Assembly (NCBI GenBank): GCA_014871385.1
Contig: CM026427.1
Coordinates: 2,786,068-2,850,067, forward strand
Direction: 5' to 3'
DNA: 64,000 nt
Source: Ceratodon purpureus
Lineage: Eukaryota; Streptophyta; Bryopsida; Pseudoditrichales; Ditrichaceae
In this document: piece by piece, positions 33,401 to 44,919 of the stretch
Layout of the letters: the number at the start of each line of letters is the position of its first letter
How positions within the stretch are numbered: position 1 is the stretch's first letter
Notes under the pieces: generated by a model
Databases searched by the model: none
What the model was told of the DNA's origin: nothing
What the model saw: only the letters and a program-made list of their open reading frames with translations
Translations under genes and position numbers: made by a program

Positions 33401-36110
33401 CAAGTTTTGTCGAATCAAATTACTATCTTCTCTTATTGCAGTCGATTCTTATGAATTGGTCCTTCTCTTTTTGACAGGTCATTGGAGACCATACTCGGGC
33501 TGTAGTGTATCTTATATCTGATGGCGTATACCCATCTAATATAGGACGCGGTTACATAGTTAGGCGCCTTATTAGACGTGTCGTACGCATGGGTCGTCTA
33601 CTCGGAATTCGTGGCGATGGACGAGGAAACCAAGAAGGGGCTTTCCTACCAACAATTGCTGAGGTTGCGGTTGGAATGAGCGGGGACGTTGACCCTAATG
33701 TTCAGCAACAGAAAACCAAGATTTATAATGAATTGAAAAGAGAAGAGTTACGATTTGTTCAAACTTTAGAAAAGGGAGAAAAGTTATTGGAAGAATTGCT
33801 GACAGAAGCGTTAGAAAAGCCCGTGAATGACAAGCCCTGTTTGAATGGCAAGGATGTTTTCAGGCTTTATGACACATTTGGATTCCCAGTGGAGATAACT
33901 GAAGAAGTTGCTTCTGAGCGGGGAGTGGCTGTTGACCTAGCAGGGTTTGAAGCAGAGATGGATGTTCAAAGAAAACAATCTCAGGCTGCCCACAACGTTA
34001 TAAAATTAGCAGTAGGTGGGGCTGCCCAGGAAATGATTGCGAGAGTTCCGGAAACTGAGTTCCTAGGTTACAATGAGCTGTCTAGTTCTTCATCGGTCCT
34101 TGCAATCTTGGCCAATGGTGAATCACTCGGTGAAGCTAGAGAAGGAGAGGAGGTTGAGATAGTCCTGGACAGAACACCTTTTTATGCCGAATCTGGAGGA
34201 CAGGTTGGTGATCATGGTTATCTCCGAGTTTTTGGCAGCGATAGTGAAGCGGTGGTGAAAGTGAAAGATGTTGTTAAAGAAGCTGGCAGATTTCGGCACA
34301 TTGGTGTCGTTCAAGATGGATTTGTGAGGGTTGGTTTGGATGTGGATGCAGAGGTTGATTCTACACTAAGACAGCGCGCACAGGTATGAGAACGTTTTAT
34401 CTCCCGACTTACTTTTATGTGATATGGCTTCTAAAGATCCTGCCATTTTGCCTCTTTGGGAAGAGAATATTAGTTTTGTGTGTTAGTTTCTGAAAGGATG
34501 ATTATTAAGCTCATTTTTGACAATGATGTGGTGATTTTGGAATGCAGGCTCATCATACAGCAACACATTTGTTGCAGGCAGCTCTCAAGGATGTCTTGGG
34601 TTCTGATGTTTCCCAGGCCGGATCTCTGGTAGCTTTTGATCGACTTAGATTTGACTTCAATCTTCCGAGGGCGATGACAGAAGCCGAAGTTCTCAAGGTC
34701 GAATCGCTTGTCAATGAGTGGATTGGTATGGGAGTATCAGTTACTTCTGAAGAGATGGCTATTGGTGTTGCGAAAGAGAAGGGTGCCATTGCGATGTTTG
34801 GGGAGAAATATGGAGAACAGGTATGCATTTATATCCTCTCGTATACTTTAATCTATGTTCCACATCACATTCAAGTACTCGTATTGATGAAATTCTCTAT
34901 TTCTGTCGATGCAGGTCAGGGTGGTCTCTGTACCAGGAATTTCTATGGAACTCTGTGGAGGCACTCACGTGGGGAATATAGCTGAGATACGGGGCCTGAA
35001 AATTGTGTCTGAACAAGGAATTGCATCGGGTGTGAGACGGATTGAAGCTGTAGCTGGTAACTCTTTCATCGAGTATATCAACGCTCGAGACGCTGTAGTG
35101 AAGCAGCTCAGTTCTTTCCTCAAGGTATTGAGTTACTTAAGTACTAATAAATATAGTTACAGCCGTATATCTCAGAAAATTTGCTTTTACACGTATTTTA
35201 TACATGTTTCTGATAGATCCTACATGCTACTGTAGCTTGTATTACGTCTAAAATATTATCGATGCTAATGGTTCTTGCTGTTGCCCAGGTTAAGGCAGAT
35301 GATTTGGCTGGCCGAGTGACAGGCTTGCAAGAAGAGGTACGAGCAGCAAGAAACGAAGCTTCTGCTCTGCGTGTGGAGCTTGCAGTAGCCAAGGCAGAGG
35401 CTTTAATACCGACGGCTGTCTCTATTGGTGACTCTAATACCAGGTATTTTCCTCGGGTTTCTGACTTTTGCAACCATAACATTACAAGAAGTCCTTAATC
35501 GAATCGTATTGATATATGTAGATATCTCCTTGGAAACAAGTCAAACTAAGTAATTAGGTGAGGAGGAAGGCAGTTGGTGGTGGACTATGAATTTTGTGAT
35601 TACAGAGCATGCAGAAAATCTCAAAATCTTCGAACTACGATTGCAAAGCATCGAAAGAATGATATCATCTAGTTCCTACTTTTATGATATTAGTAACCAA
35701 CACTTTATTAACGATATGCATAATCTCTTGTGTTATAAATTACTATATTCTCATACGAAACGTTTGTTGCATGCAGGGTTCTGGTAGCCTCTTTGGACAA
35801 AATTGATGCAGAGTCGTTAAAAGCTGCAGCTGAGCATCTCCTTTCACAGTTGGGTGATCCAGCAGCAGTTGTTGTCGGTTCTTCTCCTGGAGATGGCAAA
35901 GTGAGCTTAGTGGCCACTTTCAGTCCCAGTGTTGTGAAACAAGGTATTCAGGCAGGAAAATTCGTGGGCACCATTGCTAAAATTTGTGGAGGGGGTGGTG
36001 GTGGACGACCCAACTTTGCCCAAGCAGGTGGCAGGCAACCCGAGAAATTGCAGGAAGCACTGGAAAAGGCTAAAGAAGATCTGAAGGCCCAGCTAAGTAA
36101 GTCTTCATAG
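30404..36110 (+). CDS. Alanyl-tRNA synthetase, organellar (bacterial-type)
   Basis: Thirteen exons add up to 3036 nt, or 1011 residues: 30404-30457, 30577-30676, 30860-30997, 31375-31765, 32054-32132, 32321-32455, 32726-32875, 33055-33165, 33478-34383, 34548-34820, 34915-35124, 35289-35443 and 35777-36110. About 100 N-terminal residues are Ser/Ala/Arg-rich, fitting a plastid or dual plastid/mitochondrial transit peptide. The class II core follows: [37 protein letters not shown] (motif 2), [13 protein letters not shown] and [13 protein letters not shown] (motif 3). The editing domain has HHTATHLLQ and CGGTH, the metal ligands that clear Ser- and Gly-tRNA(Ala). The glycine-rich [16 protein letters not shown] marks the C-Ala domain. 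It should charge organellar tRNA(Ala). Arabidopsis has an equivalent essential gene (EMB86). Confidence 0.93.
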
Positions 36111-36879
36111 GTATCTTATGATTCTGTTGTATAAGGTTCAAGCATCTAAGAACAGATATCATTATGTAAGGTACTCATTTCAATTGCACTGAAGTGGGTA
36201 TTCCTAATTGGGTTTTAGAGAATAGATCACAAGATTTAGTGCTGGGAATAGGTGCCTCTACCTTAGTTCTGTGAAGCGGTAGGTCGATTTTTGGGAAGCT
36301 GTAGAGGACTGAAAGTATTCCCTTCTTTGTACCAATATGTAATCTAGCCATTATTTTACCCTAGACTTTTTGCAAATATTGAAAAACTGCCAGGATTTGG
36401 AAGCTATGTTTTTAAAGATTTGTGCGGTATTTCATGTGGCATAAATTGTGTTAGTCTTCTTTTTTGTCTTATCATCTTTGTTCAAGCTGAACAGGACATG
36501 CTTATTGAAGTCTCAGTCTATCAGCCAGTGACCTTTTATCCCACAGTACAGAATGCAACCATCAAACAAAACAAGTTGAATAAATTATGTAGTACCTCTT
36601 TGGACTCTTCACAATTCATCTACATGCAGCCTCTTAGTACTATATGTCCTTACTCTATGGAGGTTGTTGTATGGACAAAAAACAAACCAAAATTAGTATC
36701 AATATGTTTCATAAAGTTGAATGCATCTTTTTACTGAACCTAAATAACCCAAGTTAGCATGACATTACAATGTTTGAAGACCCTTTGAATACCTCCTCAA
36801 TGATAAGAAATTTTAAGGTATCATTCCTGTCTACCGAAAGGAATGAAGGCTATGAATGGAGCCACCTCCATCAATCTCA
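36111..36879. other. 3' flank of AlaRS
   Basis: Probable 3' UTR and AT-rich spacer. No gene is supported; the 105-codon frame at 36420-36737 shows no features. Confidence 0.5.
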
Positions 36880-38193
36880 TTAACCCCTAAAGGACAATCA
36901 TCCACATTTGGGCTTTTTTGGAATTTGGGCATGTACCTATGAATGCAATTTACATCGGGATTTTCTGAAATTTTTATTGAAGGTGGGCCGTTCGAAGATC
37001 CTTGTGTAGGTATTTTTATTTTTCAATTCCGACATCGGGATCAAAAGTTATGAAGGTTTAAGTGTCAAACGCTGCTCGTTGGGCAGCTGCTGAAATTTTC
37101 TAAGCCACTGTGAGTGCAGCAAATTCTGCCAAAAACTGCCCAAAACTGCCCAAATTTGCGAAAATCTGCAAAAATCTGCCCAAAGAAGAAACTTTGAAAT
37201 TCCACCAAAAATTGAGATTTTGATATTTTTCAAAAATAAAAATTTCTATGTATAGAGAAGGCAGTAGAGCATGTTCCGACCGTTTGGATTTTTAATCCAT
37301 TTTTTTTTCATATGCTATTCTTATTGTCCAAAAACGGCCTTTGTTTGTGAATTTCAGTATACCCCCTAGTAGAAAATGATTTTTTTGGAAATCTTCCACA
37401 ACTTTTTGGAATATAATTTTTTTTAATACAATTAGCTAACTTAGTCTTCTTTGACGTGCATCAAAACCACCAAAATCCATAATGCAAAAAAATGGTTTTT
37501 TGGGCCTTCAAAACTCTGCTGTTCCCTTTTTTTGCAGTGAAAAAAAATTTGTTTTTCTACTTTGAACGTTATGATCTTGCAATTGGTGAAGAATGAGTGT
37601 TTGAGATTTGGTGGACATGTAGACATGGAAATTAGCTACAAGATCTTACGGTTAGATGTACCAAAAAAGACCCCAAGTTTGCAAAATCCGCCTTGCTTTG
37701 AAGATGGGCTGTTTTGAGGCAGTTTTGATGAAAAATACCCTCAGAATTTTAGGGGTTAAATTGCTTTGCTAATTGTTTCTATACACACCACAATTCAATC
37801 AACATCTAATTTTCTTGATTTTCTCTCTAAATTTTCTTGATTTTCTCTTGAAAAATTCCACGGACATATTCCTAACTCATCTAGGAACAAGAATTTGAAG
37901 AGCCTCACATCTAGTTTGCTTTTGAAATTGGTATTTTGGCTCACAAAATACTTGAAACCCATTTTGCAACAAGAGAAAAAAACTTTTCTTTCAACTCAAA
38001 ACGTTATGATCTTGCAAACGGTAAGGAGTTTGAATCTAATATTTGGGATACATATACATGTACAATAAAGGTACTAGATTCTATGGTTATTTCCTCCAAA
38101 ATACATCAAAAATTAAAAAACTACACCTTGTATTGGAAAAGTCTAATTTTGAGGGTTTTTGGCAGTTTGAGGCCTATCAACTTTAGGGGTTAA
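36880..38193. mobile_element. Non-autonomous piggyBac-like element with TTAA target sites and a doubled right end
   Basis: A perfect 15-bp inverted pair, CATTAACCCCTAAAG on the left and CTTTAGGGGTTAATG on the right, brackets the element. Written as TTAA-CCCCTAAAG ... CTTTAGGGG-TTAA it has the TTAA target duplication and C-run ends of the piggyBac superfamily. There is a third end, TTTTAGGGGTTAA, at 37747-37759. Before both right ends stands a diverged repeat starting AACGTTATGATCTTGCAA (37565 and about 37999), so the right end looks duplicated in tandem. No transposase frame is present. Confidence 0.7.
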
Positions 38194-38520
38194 TGCAAGA
38201 TATCTCTGACCATCTTCCACAAATTCACTTTAAAATGATAGATAGTGTATAAAAGAAATCCAAATTGTTATATGATCTTAATTTTATTTATTTTTTCACT
38301 ATTCCGAAGTTAAAGTACACTTCATTGCAATTCTAATACAATTTATGGTATCAAAATTGGTTCATGTGTGAGCATGCTAGAACTTCCTAAACATTGTTGA
38401 ACTTTTAAATGAAAACATGATTTAAAAATTTGTAGGCATGTTGTACTTGACTATACATTCCATGATAGATGTGGCACTAAATTTCGAAGCTTGACATGTG
38501 ACCTCAATGACATGCCACAG
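38194..38520. other. AT-rich spacer between transposable elements
   Basis: No gene or clear repeat seen in this stretch. Confidence 0.5.
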
Positions 38521-38828
38521 ATAAGGTAAATGACCAGTAACCGACCATTTAAGCAATTTTGGAGGTTATTTTTCAAAGTATGATGTGGCAGAAATTTTTT
38601 CCATGTAGGAAGATAAGGTATTTGTGTGTATAGAATTTTTTAGAATTTTCCCTCAAAAATTGAAATTACTGTAAATTTTAAGGAGGCAAAAGTGCAGTGT
38701 ACTAGTAACCTATCATTGTAGATTTTCACCCAAAGTGTTCGGGAAAGCAAAGATTTTATAGTAGAAAATGAAGATTTTGCCCAGTGGTTGCTTACTGGTC
38801 ATGGTCGGTTACTAGTCATTTACCTTAT
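38521..38828. mobile_element. MITE with ATAAGGTAAATGACCAGTAA termini
   Basis: The left end ATAAGGTAAATGACCAGTAA followed by CCGACCAT is matched in reverse complement at the right end (one mismatch over about 28 bp). The element is 308 bp with a non-coding, AT-rich interior. The AAGGT start and ACCGA core resemble the MITE family at 3963-4377 and 56349-56638, suggesting a common superfamily. Confidence 0.75.
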
Positions 38829-39546
38829 ACTCTCTAGTCCTCACTCTTTGGTATCACTTTCTTGCGGCCTCGAGAACACAGGATGGAACTACATCATGCT
38901 AAACAAGTTATCACTCTAACAAACATTATCACTACTATTATTGCGAGCCATGCAACAACCAGAGCAACTTTATGGTATTGATAAACAAAACAAATGATTG
39001 TTTGGAGCTTTCTTCGTCTAACTTCTATAAGGCCAGCTTGACTACTTAATCACAATGAAAATGTCCTTCCAGCGTCCAGGGCTCGTGCATGACTCAATGA
39101 AGGTGATGACAGCATTTTGGTTAATAATCCAGTACAAATTCTACAGGCTGTAGACATTGAGGTAATTGCTGTTTATATTGTTGTACATATAATGTCAATG
39201 GAAGACAATTGTAAATCAAGAGTCAGTTTGAAGTGAAGCAATTAATGTAGTTCACAGAAGGAAGTACCAAGTTTGTTACTTTACTTGCTGAAAGGCTTAA
39301 ACCTTATCACATTTGCTTAACATACACAGTAACAAATCAAACTGTGGTGGATTGGAAAACAGTCCATGACTTTAGATGAGTCGTTCAACAGCCGCGAGTC
39401 CTGGATGCTTGTTGTTTGCCATAAGCAATGTGCTTCATTCATGCAAAATTCAGTGCAAACTGACTGGTGGCCCAAGTAGCGCGCATGTACTTTACGTGCA
39501 GATAAATTCCCCCATTCTTTGTAAGATTATTATTGTATAGTCTAAC

Positions 39547-39855
39547 GGGTCTCTCTATTTACCCCCGACGAGAGGTGCAACCAAACCACAACCGCTGGTT
39601 TGGTTGCTAGGCTCGGTGGGTTCCATTTTTCTGCCCCTCCCCGTTTTGGGGTCTTGGGGTCTTTTTTTGGTTTTTTTTTTTACAAATTTGGGGCCGTAGG
39701 TCCCAATTTATCCTAAGGTGGTCCCCATGTGATCACTAGGACCCCCACTCAAGGCAAATAATAGGGGCAGAGATTTGCCCCCTCCCCTCCCCACCCCGAG
39801 CCTGGCCTCCGACCCACCCCCGAGCACCGCTCGTCGGGGGTAAATAGACAGACCC
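39547..39855. mobile_element. Mutator-type MITE with 9-bp target duplication
   Basis: Inverted ends GGGTCTCTCTATTTACCCCC-GACGAG and its reverse complement match at 25 of 26 positions. They are flanked by the identical 9-mer TAGTCTAAC at 39538-39546 and 39856-39864. A 9-bp duplication is characteristic of Mutator-like elements. The 309-bp interior contains poly(T) and G/C-rich runs and no gene. Confidence 0.88.
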
Positions 39856-39974
39856 TAGTCTAACTCCTCCATTGAGCATGGCTTGGAGCACAGGCTCGGG
39901 AGTGGGTGGGATGGGTGGGGCAAAATCTTACCCTGTTATTATGTTGGAGTGGGGACGCTACCTGACCACGAGGG

Positions 39975-40361
39975 TGTTGTATGAGTATACAATACAACTG
40001 TACAGCACGGTGCTACTGACGTCTATGGAGGAGGAACGTCCAGCTAGGCCAGTAAGGCATTATGATGCCTTCTTGTTCTTGTTCTTGCCAGCTCCCGACT
40101 TAGTATGTATTAGAGCCACTACTGTTCAGCTCCCTCTCTCTCTCTCTCTCTCTCTTAGCGTACGCTTGTCTGTCAGTGAAAAGTTAGCGGAGGGCTTCTT
40201 GGAGCCTTCGGTGTTAGCTCCAGTGTCAAGTGTGAGAGCTGTGCACGAAGCCTTTGGTACCAGCAGATGTATGCAGCATGCTTTATGCAATACAGTATTA
40301 TTGGTATTAAGCTTGGTTGACTGTGTCATGGTTTACTTTGTATCGTTGGTATAGTACAATA
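39975..40361 (+). repeat. 5' LTR of the Copia element
   Basis: It matches 44920-45304 almost exactly and contains a short CT microsatellite whose length differs slightly between the two LTRs. Promoter and polyadenylation functions are inferred from the family only. Confidence 0.93.
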
Positions 40362-40522
40362 GGTTATGGGCCCTTTACACGTAAGTTTTGTAAAGCTGCG
40401 TCACTATTTGCTTCAGTACTGTTAGCATCTTTACTGCTTCGAATCTTGTTCGAACCTTAGTTACGTCATCCCAGCCTTGGAAATAGTGCTTAAATCAGGT
40501 CTGTACAGTCCATCGCTACAGC

Positions 40523-43500
40523 ATGGACTCCTCTCGTGACCTGGGGAACATTGATCGGTTCAATGGTCAAGATTTTCATTTATGGAAATTTCAAATGCAA
40601 GCGGTATTCCTTGGCAAGGAACTTATGGGTCATGTCGATGGCTCAGTACCGAAGCCAGATAATACCATTCCCGCAGATCTTTCCGAGTGGATCAAGAAAG
40701 ATAGTCAAGCATTCAGTCTTTTGTGTCAAGCCATTGACAAGAAGTATTTGAAGAACGTGAGCAGCTGTACGACTTCCAATGGAATTTGGACGAAGCTTAA
40801 GCTCCTGCATGAGCGAAATGCTTCTGAAAACATACATGCTCTGCAACAGTCGTTCTATAAGTGCCAGCTAGGTTCCGATGGCAACATAGCTGCATATCTT
40901 GGTGACATCGATGTCATCATCACCCAGTTAACCAGTCGCGGAGATCAAACGTTCAATGACAATGCTGTCATAGCAAAGATTCTTTGCAATCTTCCTGCCA
41001 GTTACGATCATTTTTTGTCTAACTGGAGTATCATGCCAGCCGCTGATAAGACGCTTGACAATCTGACTCTCCATCTTCTCACAATAGAAGAACGCCTCAA
41101 GGGTCGTGTAGACGCTGAAGCAGCAACTGCCGCTGCCTTCGTAGCATCCTCTAAAGGCAAAAGTGGGAGTAATTCCACTTCTGAGCACACAGTGGCAGAG
41201 CGAGCAGCGAGGCGTAAGGAGATAAGTGATCGCAAGTTGACTACGGAGTGCTGGGCTTGCGGGAAGATTGGTCACTGGGGCCGCGAGTGCCCGGCTAGTG
41301 CTGAGGAGAAGAAAGCGCATCAAGAAGCCAAGAAAAATCTCAAAGAGGCAGGACAGACCAAGGCAGCAGCATCCACCTCTTCAACTGACACATACAAGGC
41401 GTACATGGCAAGCATCAGCAGCATTCCCTGTGAGTCTACATACTGGTTTGTCGATAGCGGATGCACCGAGCACATGTGTCAAGATCGCACATCTTTCTTT
41501 ACTTTCACAGATATCTTGCATGAACGTCGACATGTTCAAGGAATTGGAGGAGCGATGCTGCAAGTGCATGGTATAGGCGATATCATCATCAAGATTCAAG
41601 GCGCCCAACAGACCACACACGGCATCTTGAAAGGTGTGATCTACGTTCCTGATCTTGGTCGCAACCTTTTCTCCACCTATGTAGCAGCTCAAAGGAAGAT
41701 GTACACCTTGCACACCGACACTAGGTGCCAGCTGCTCCAAGACGGGAAGCTTGTAATGCAAGGTGCAGTGCATTGCCGCCTGTACCGCATGCTATTTGAA
41801 GTTGTGAAACCCACGGAGAGCAGCACTGCCTTAATTGCCAATTCTTTCGGCACCGAAACCAAGGCAGCAAGCAAGCAAAGTCTTGATACGTGGCACAGGC
41901 GCTTGGCCCATGTTAGTCACTCCACCATTCGCACAATGGTGTCTCGCTGCATGGTAGATGGCATGCTCTTGGAAAACGGTCGTCATACCTTTTGTGCAGG
42001 ATGTGCTTATGGAAAGCAGCATCGGAACCCCTTTCCAACAAATGAACCGAGGACCAAAGCTCAACTACCGGGCGATCTGATTCACACCGATCTGTGTGGT
42101 CCTCTTCCCATAGCCTCAGTGGGAGGTTCATTGTACTTTGCTCTGTTTAAGGACGATAGCACAGGATATAGAGTAATCCATTGCATCAAAACCAAGCCTG
42201 ACTCTCTTCGATGCTTCAAACTTTTCTGTGCTCAGCTTCACCGTGAAACGGGTAGCATTGTGAAAGTTGTAAGGAGCGATAGAGGATCAGAGTACGTGAG
42301 TCGTGAGTTTCGCGCCTATCTTGACGAGAAGGAGATTGCCCAAGATCTGACCACCGTGTACACGCCAGAACAGAACGGTGCTGCTGAGCGAGACAACCGG
42401 ACAATCCTCGAGGCGGCGCGGAGCATGCTCTTCGCTGCCAATATACATGAGCGGTTTTGGGGAGAAGCGTCAAATACTGCGGTGTATGTCCTCAACAGGA
42501 CTGCTACAAGGACGCTTGATGGCATCACCCCATATGAAGCTTGGCACAAGGTAAAACCCTCAGTTGCACACATCCGGATATTTGGCTGTGATGCGTATGT
42601 GCATGTGCCGAAAGAGCTACGCCACAAGCTCTCCCGGAAGAGCAAGAAAGGCGTCCTGGTTGGCTACTCAACAACCAGCAAGGCATACCGGATTTGGCAC
42701 CAAGACACCAGGACGATTGTCGAAAGCAGAGATGTTCTCTTTGACGAAGATGGATCTGCGGATCCCACTGCCGATGGAACAACACATGAGCGCATATGGC
42801 TGGATGACACATGTAACCTTGGCCAGATAGCTCCCAGTTCCCCGGCTCATATTCGACAGCCAGTGGGAGCAGTATTCCCACTACCCGCACTAGCTGGACC
42901 AGCCCCTGTCGCTCACCAGCCGCAGCCTGAGGAGCCCAGCAGCCCTCTCCGTCTCAGCCTACCTGATAGTCACAGCAATGACCCAGATGATATAGAGCCC
43001 GGTCATCAGAACAGTGACGGAGATGATGTCAGCCAAGGGGCGCCCATTGTACACTTGGGCGACACGGTGCATGAGCCTATATTTCAGCCTGCCGAAGACC
43101 CACTTGCCAATTGGGAATCGGTTACTGCAGTTGACGTGCAACCCGAAGTGGTTGTTGTTCAGGAAGACCAATCGCCACCACCAGCGACCCGTTCACGGAA
43201 CCCACCTACCCGGTTTGGCGATTGGATTTACCCAGTGGATCGCAACACGTATGCATGCATTGCCACTGCGGCACCTGATGTATTACCGATTGAGCCAGCC
43301 ACTTATTACGAGGCCATGGCCAGCCCTGAGAGGTCACAATGGCAAATTGCCATGCAGGAGGAGTTCGACTCTCTCATGCTCAATCGCACATGGGATTTAG
43401 AATCACTCCCACCTAACAGGAAGACTGTTAAATGCAAATGGGTGTACAAATTGAAGCTGGGAGTTGATGGAGGTGTTCAACGCTTCAAAGCCCGTCTATG

Positions 43501-44845
43501 CGCCAAAGGATTCACACAGAGGCATGGCATTGACTACACAGAGACCTACAGTCCCGTTGTTAAGTTTGACTCCATTCGGAGCATACTTTCTATTGCTGCC
43601 GCCAATGACCTTGACATCATTCAGTTCGATGTCTGTAGTGCATTTCTCAATGGAGAAATAGATGAAGTCATCTTCATGGATCAGCCCCTGGGTTTCGAGG
43701 ATAACAACGCTGGACCTAGAGTATGTCGCCTCCGCAAAGCCCTATATGGACTCAAGCAGTCATCCCGCGTCTGGAATCGCAAATTTGACTCCTTCCTCAA
43801 GACTTTCACTCTGCAGTCCACGACAGCTGATTGTTGTATATACGTGAGTCACTCCGACCCCAAGCTCATACTTGCAATCTGGGTGGACGATGGTATTGCA
43901 TGCAGCCCTCGATCTGAAGCCGCACAGATTGAGCATATCCTCAACTTTATGAACGGCGCTTTCAAGATCACCCAGGGCCTCGCCGAAATGTACGTAGGTT
44001 TACACATCACCAGAGACCGAAGCAAGAGGACCCTCACGGTGGATCAGAGCACATATATTGAGCGGGTGCTCAAACGGTTTGCACACGAGTCATGCCACAC
44101 CGTTGCAGTACCGGTCGACCCCAGCAGTGCCGCCGACCTGAGCATTCAGATGAGCAGCAACGCGACTCAGTTTCCATACAAAGAGGGCGTAGGTTGCCTC
44201 CAGTGGGCAGCACTTGGCACTCGACCGGACATCTCGTATGCCGTGAGCAACGTTGCTCGTTTTAGCAACAACCCCGGCCAGCCACATATCCAAGCGTTTA
44301 AACGCATTCTCAAGTATTTACGTGGCACAGTCAATCTGTGCATCACATATGGAGGGCAGCATATTGACAATCGCCTCACTGCCTATTGTGACGCTGATTA
44401 TGCAGGTGACGTTGATGATCGAAAGTCCAGGTCAGGCTTCATTCTCCTCCTGAACGGCGGTCCTGTCTCGTGGGGGAGCAGGAAGCAGACTTGCACCGCA
44501 TGCAGCACAACGGAATCCGAATACATCGCAGGGCACCTAGCCAGCCAGGAGACGACGTGGATGCGCACACTGCTCGCAGACCTCGGAGCTCGCCAGACCA
44601 TCCCGACCACACTCCACAGCGACAACCAGTCGGCTATCAAGCTCGTTAAGAACCCAGTTTACCATAAGCGCACGAAGCACATTGACCTGAAGTACCATGT
44701 CATCCGAGAGTGCGACCAGAAGGGCATCATCTCTATCACCTATGTTTGCACAGCAGATCAAATTGCAGATATACTCACCAAGCCGCTTCCACGGGACAAA
44801 TTTGAACGCATGCGTCAGATGATTGGTCTCACTGCACGGGAGTAA
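40523..44845 (+). CDS. Copia gag-pol polyprotein
   Basis: One continuous 1,440-residue frame. The N-terminal gag (UBN2-type; MDSSRDLGNIDRFNGQDF) is followed by a CCHC zinc knuckle, CWACGKIGHWGRECP, near residue 243. The protease motif WFVDSGCTEHM is near 308. The GAG-pre-integrase HRRLAHVSH and the integrase core (HTDLCGPLP, VRSDRGSEY, QNGAAERDNRTI) follow. The reverse transcriptase has KARLCAKGFTQRHGIDYTET and the catalytic WVDDGIA. RNase H has YCDADYAGDVDDRKSRSG and STTESEYIA, and the frame ends with KTKHIDLKYH-type integrity features of Copia RNase H. The length is usual for plant Copia. It is part of the retroelement, not a host gene. Confidence 0.95.
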   Translation: MDSSRDLGNIDRFNGQDFHLWKFQMQAVFLGKELMGHVDGSVPKPDNTIPADLSEWIKKDSQAFSLLCQAIDKKYLKNVSSCTTSNGIWTKLKLLHERNASENIHALQQSFYKCQLGSDGNIAAYLGDIDVIITQLTSRGDQTFNDNAVIAKILCNLPASYDHFLSNWSIMPAADKTLDNLTLHLLTIEERLKGRVDAEAATAAAFVASSKGKSGSNSTSEHTVAERAARRKEISDRKLTTECWACGKIGHWGRECPASAEEKKAHQEAKKNLKEAGQTKAAASTSSTDTYKAYMASISSIPCESTYWFVDSGCTEHMCQDRTSFFTFTDILHERRHVQGIGGAMLQVHGIGDIIIKIQGAQQTTHGILKGVIYVPDLGRNLFSTYVAAQRKMYTLHTDTRCQLLQDGKLVMQGAVHCRLYRMLFEVVKPTESSTALIANSFGTETKAASKQSLDTWHRRLAHVSHSTIRTMVSRCMVDGMLLENGRHTFCAGCAYGKQHRNPFPTNEPRTKAQLPGDLIHTDLCGPLPIASVGGSLYFALFKDDSTGYRVIHCIKTKPDSLRCFKLFCAQLHRETGSIVKVVRSDRGSEYVSREFRAYLDEKEIAQDLTTVYTPEQNGAAERDNRTILEAARSMLFAANIHERFWGEASNTAVYVLNRTATRTLDGITPYEAWHKVKPSVAHIRIFGCDAYVHVPKELRHKLSRKSKKGVLVGYSTTSKAYRIWHQDTRTIVESRDVLFDEDGSADPTADGTTHERIWLDDTCNLGQIAPSSPAHIRQPVGAVFPLPALAGPAPVAHQPQPEEPSSPLRLSLPDSHSNDPDDIEPGHQNSDGDDVSQGAPIVHLGDTVHEPIFQPAEDPLANWESVTAVDVQPEVVVVQEDQSPPPATRSRNPPTRFGDWIYPVDRNTYACIATAAPDVLPIEPATYYEAMASPERSQWQIAMQEEFDSLMLNRTWDLESLPPNRKTVKCKWVYKLKLGVDGGVQRFKARLCAKGFTQRHGIDYTETYSPVVKFDSIRSILSIAAANDLDIIQFDVCSAFLNGEIDEVIFMDQPLGFEDNNAGPRVCRLRKALYGLKQSSRVWNRKFDSFLKTFTLQSTTADCCIYVSHSDPKLILAIWVDDGIACSPRSEAAQIEHILNFMNGAFKITQGLAEMYVGLHITRDRSKRTLTVDQSTYIERVLKRFAHESCHTVAVPVDPSSAADLSIQMSSNATQFPYKEGVGCLQWAALGTRPDISYAVSNVARFSNNPGQPHIQAFKRILKYLRGTVNLCITYGGQHIDNRLTAYCDADYAGDVDDRKSRSGFILLLNGGPVSWGSRKQTCTACSTTESEYIAGHLASQETTWMRTLLADLGARQTIPTTLHSDNQSAIKLVKNPVYHKRTKHIDLKYHVIRECDQKGIISITYVCTADQIADILTKPLPRDKFERMRQMIGLTARE

Positions 44846-44919
44846 TCAGTTTTTTCAGCACAGTGCTGAGTGGGAGACTTGTTTATTCTTCACAGTACCA
44901 GCACCGTGCTGAGTGGGAG

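Noticed and set aside
40362-40385. Primer-binding site after the 5' LTR of the Copia element
   Set aside because: The sequence GGTTATGGGCCC does not clearly match the usual initiator-tRNA complement, so I do not assign it.
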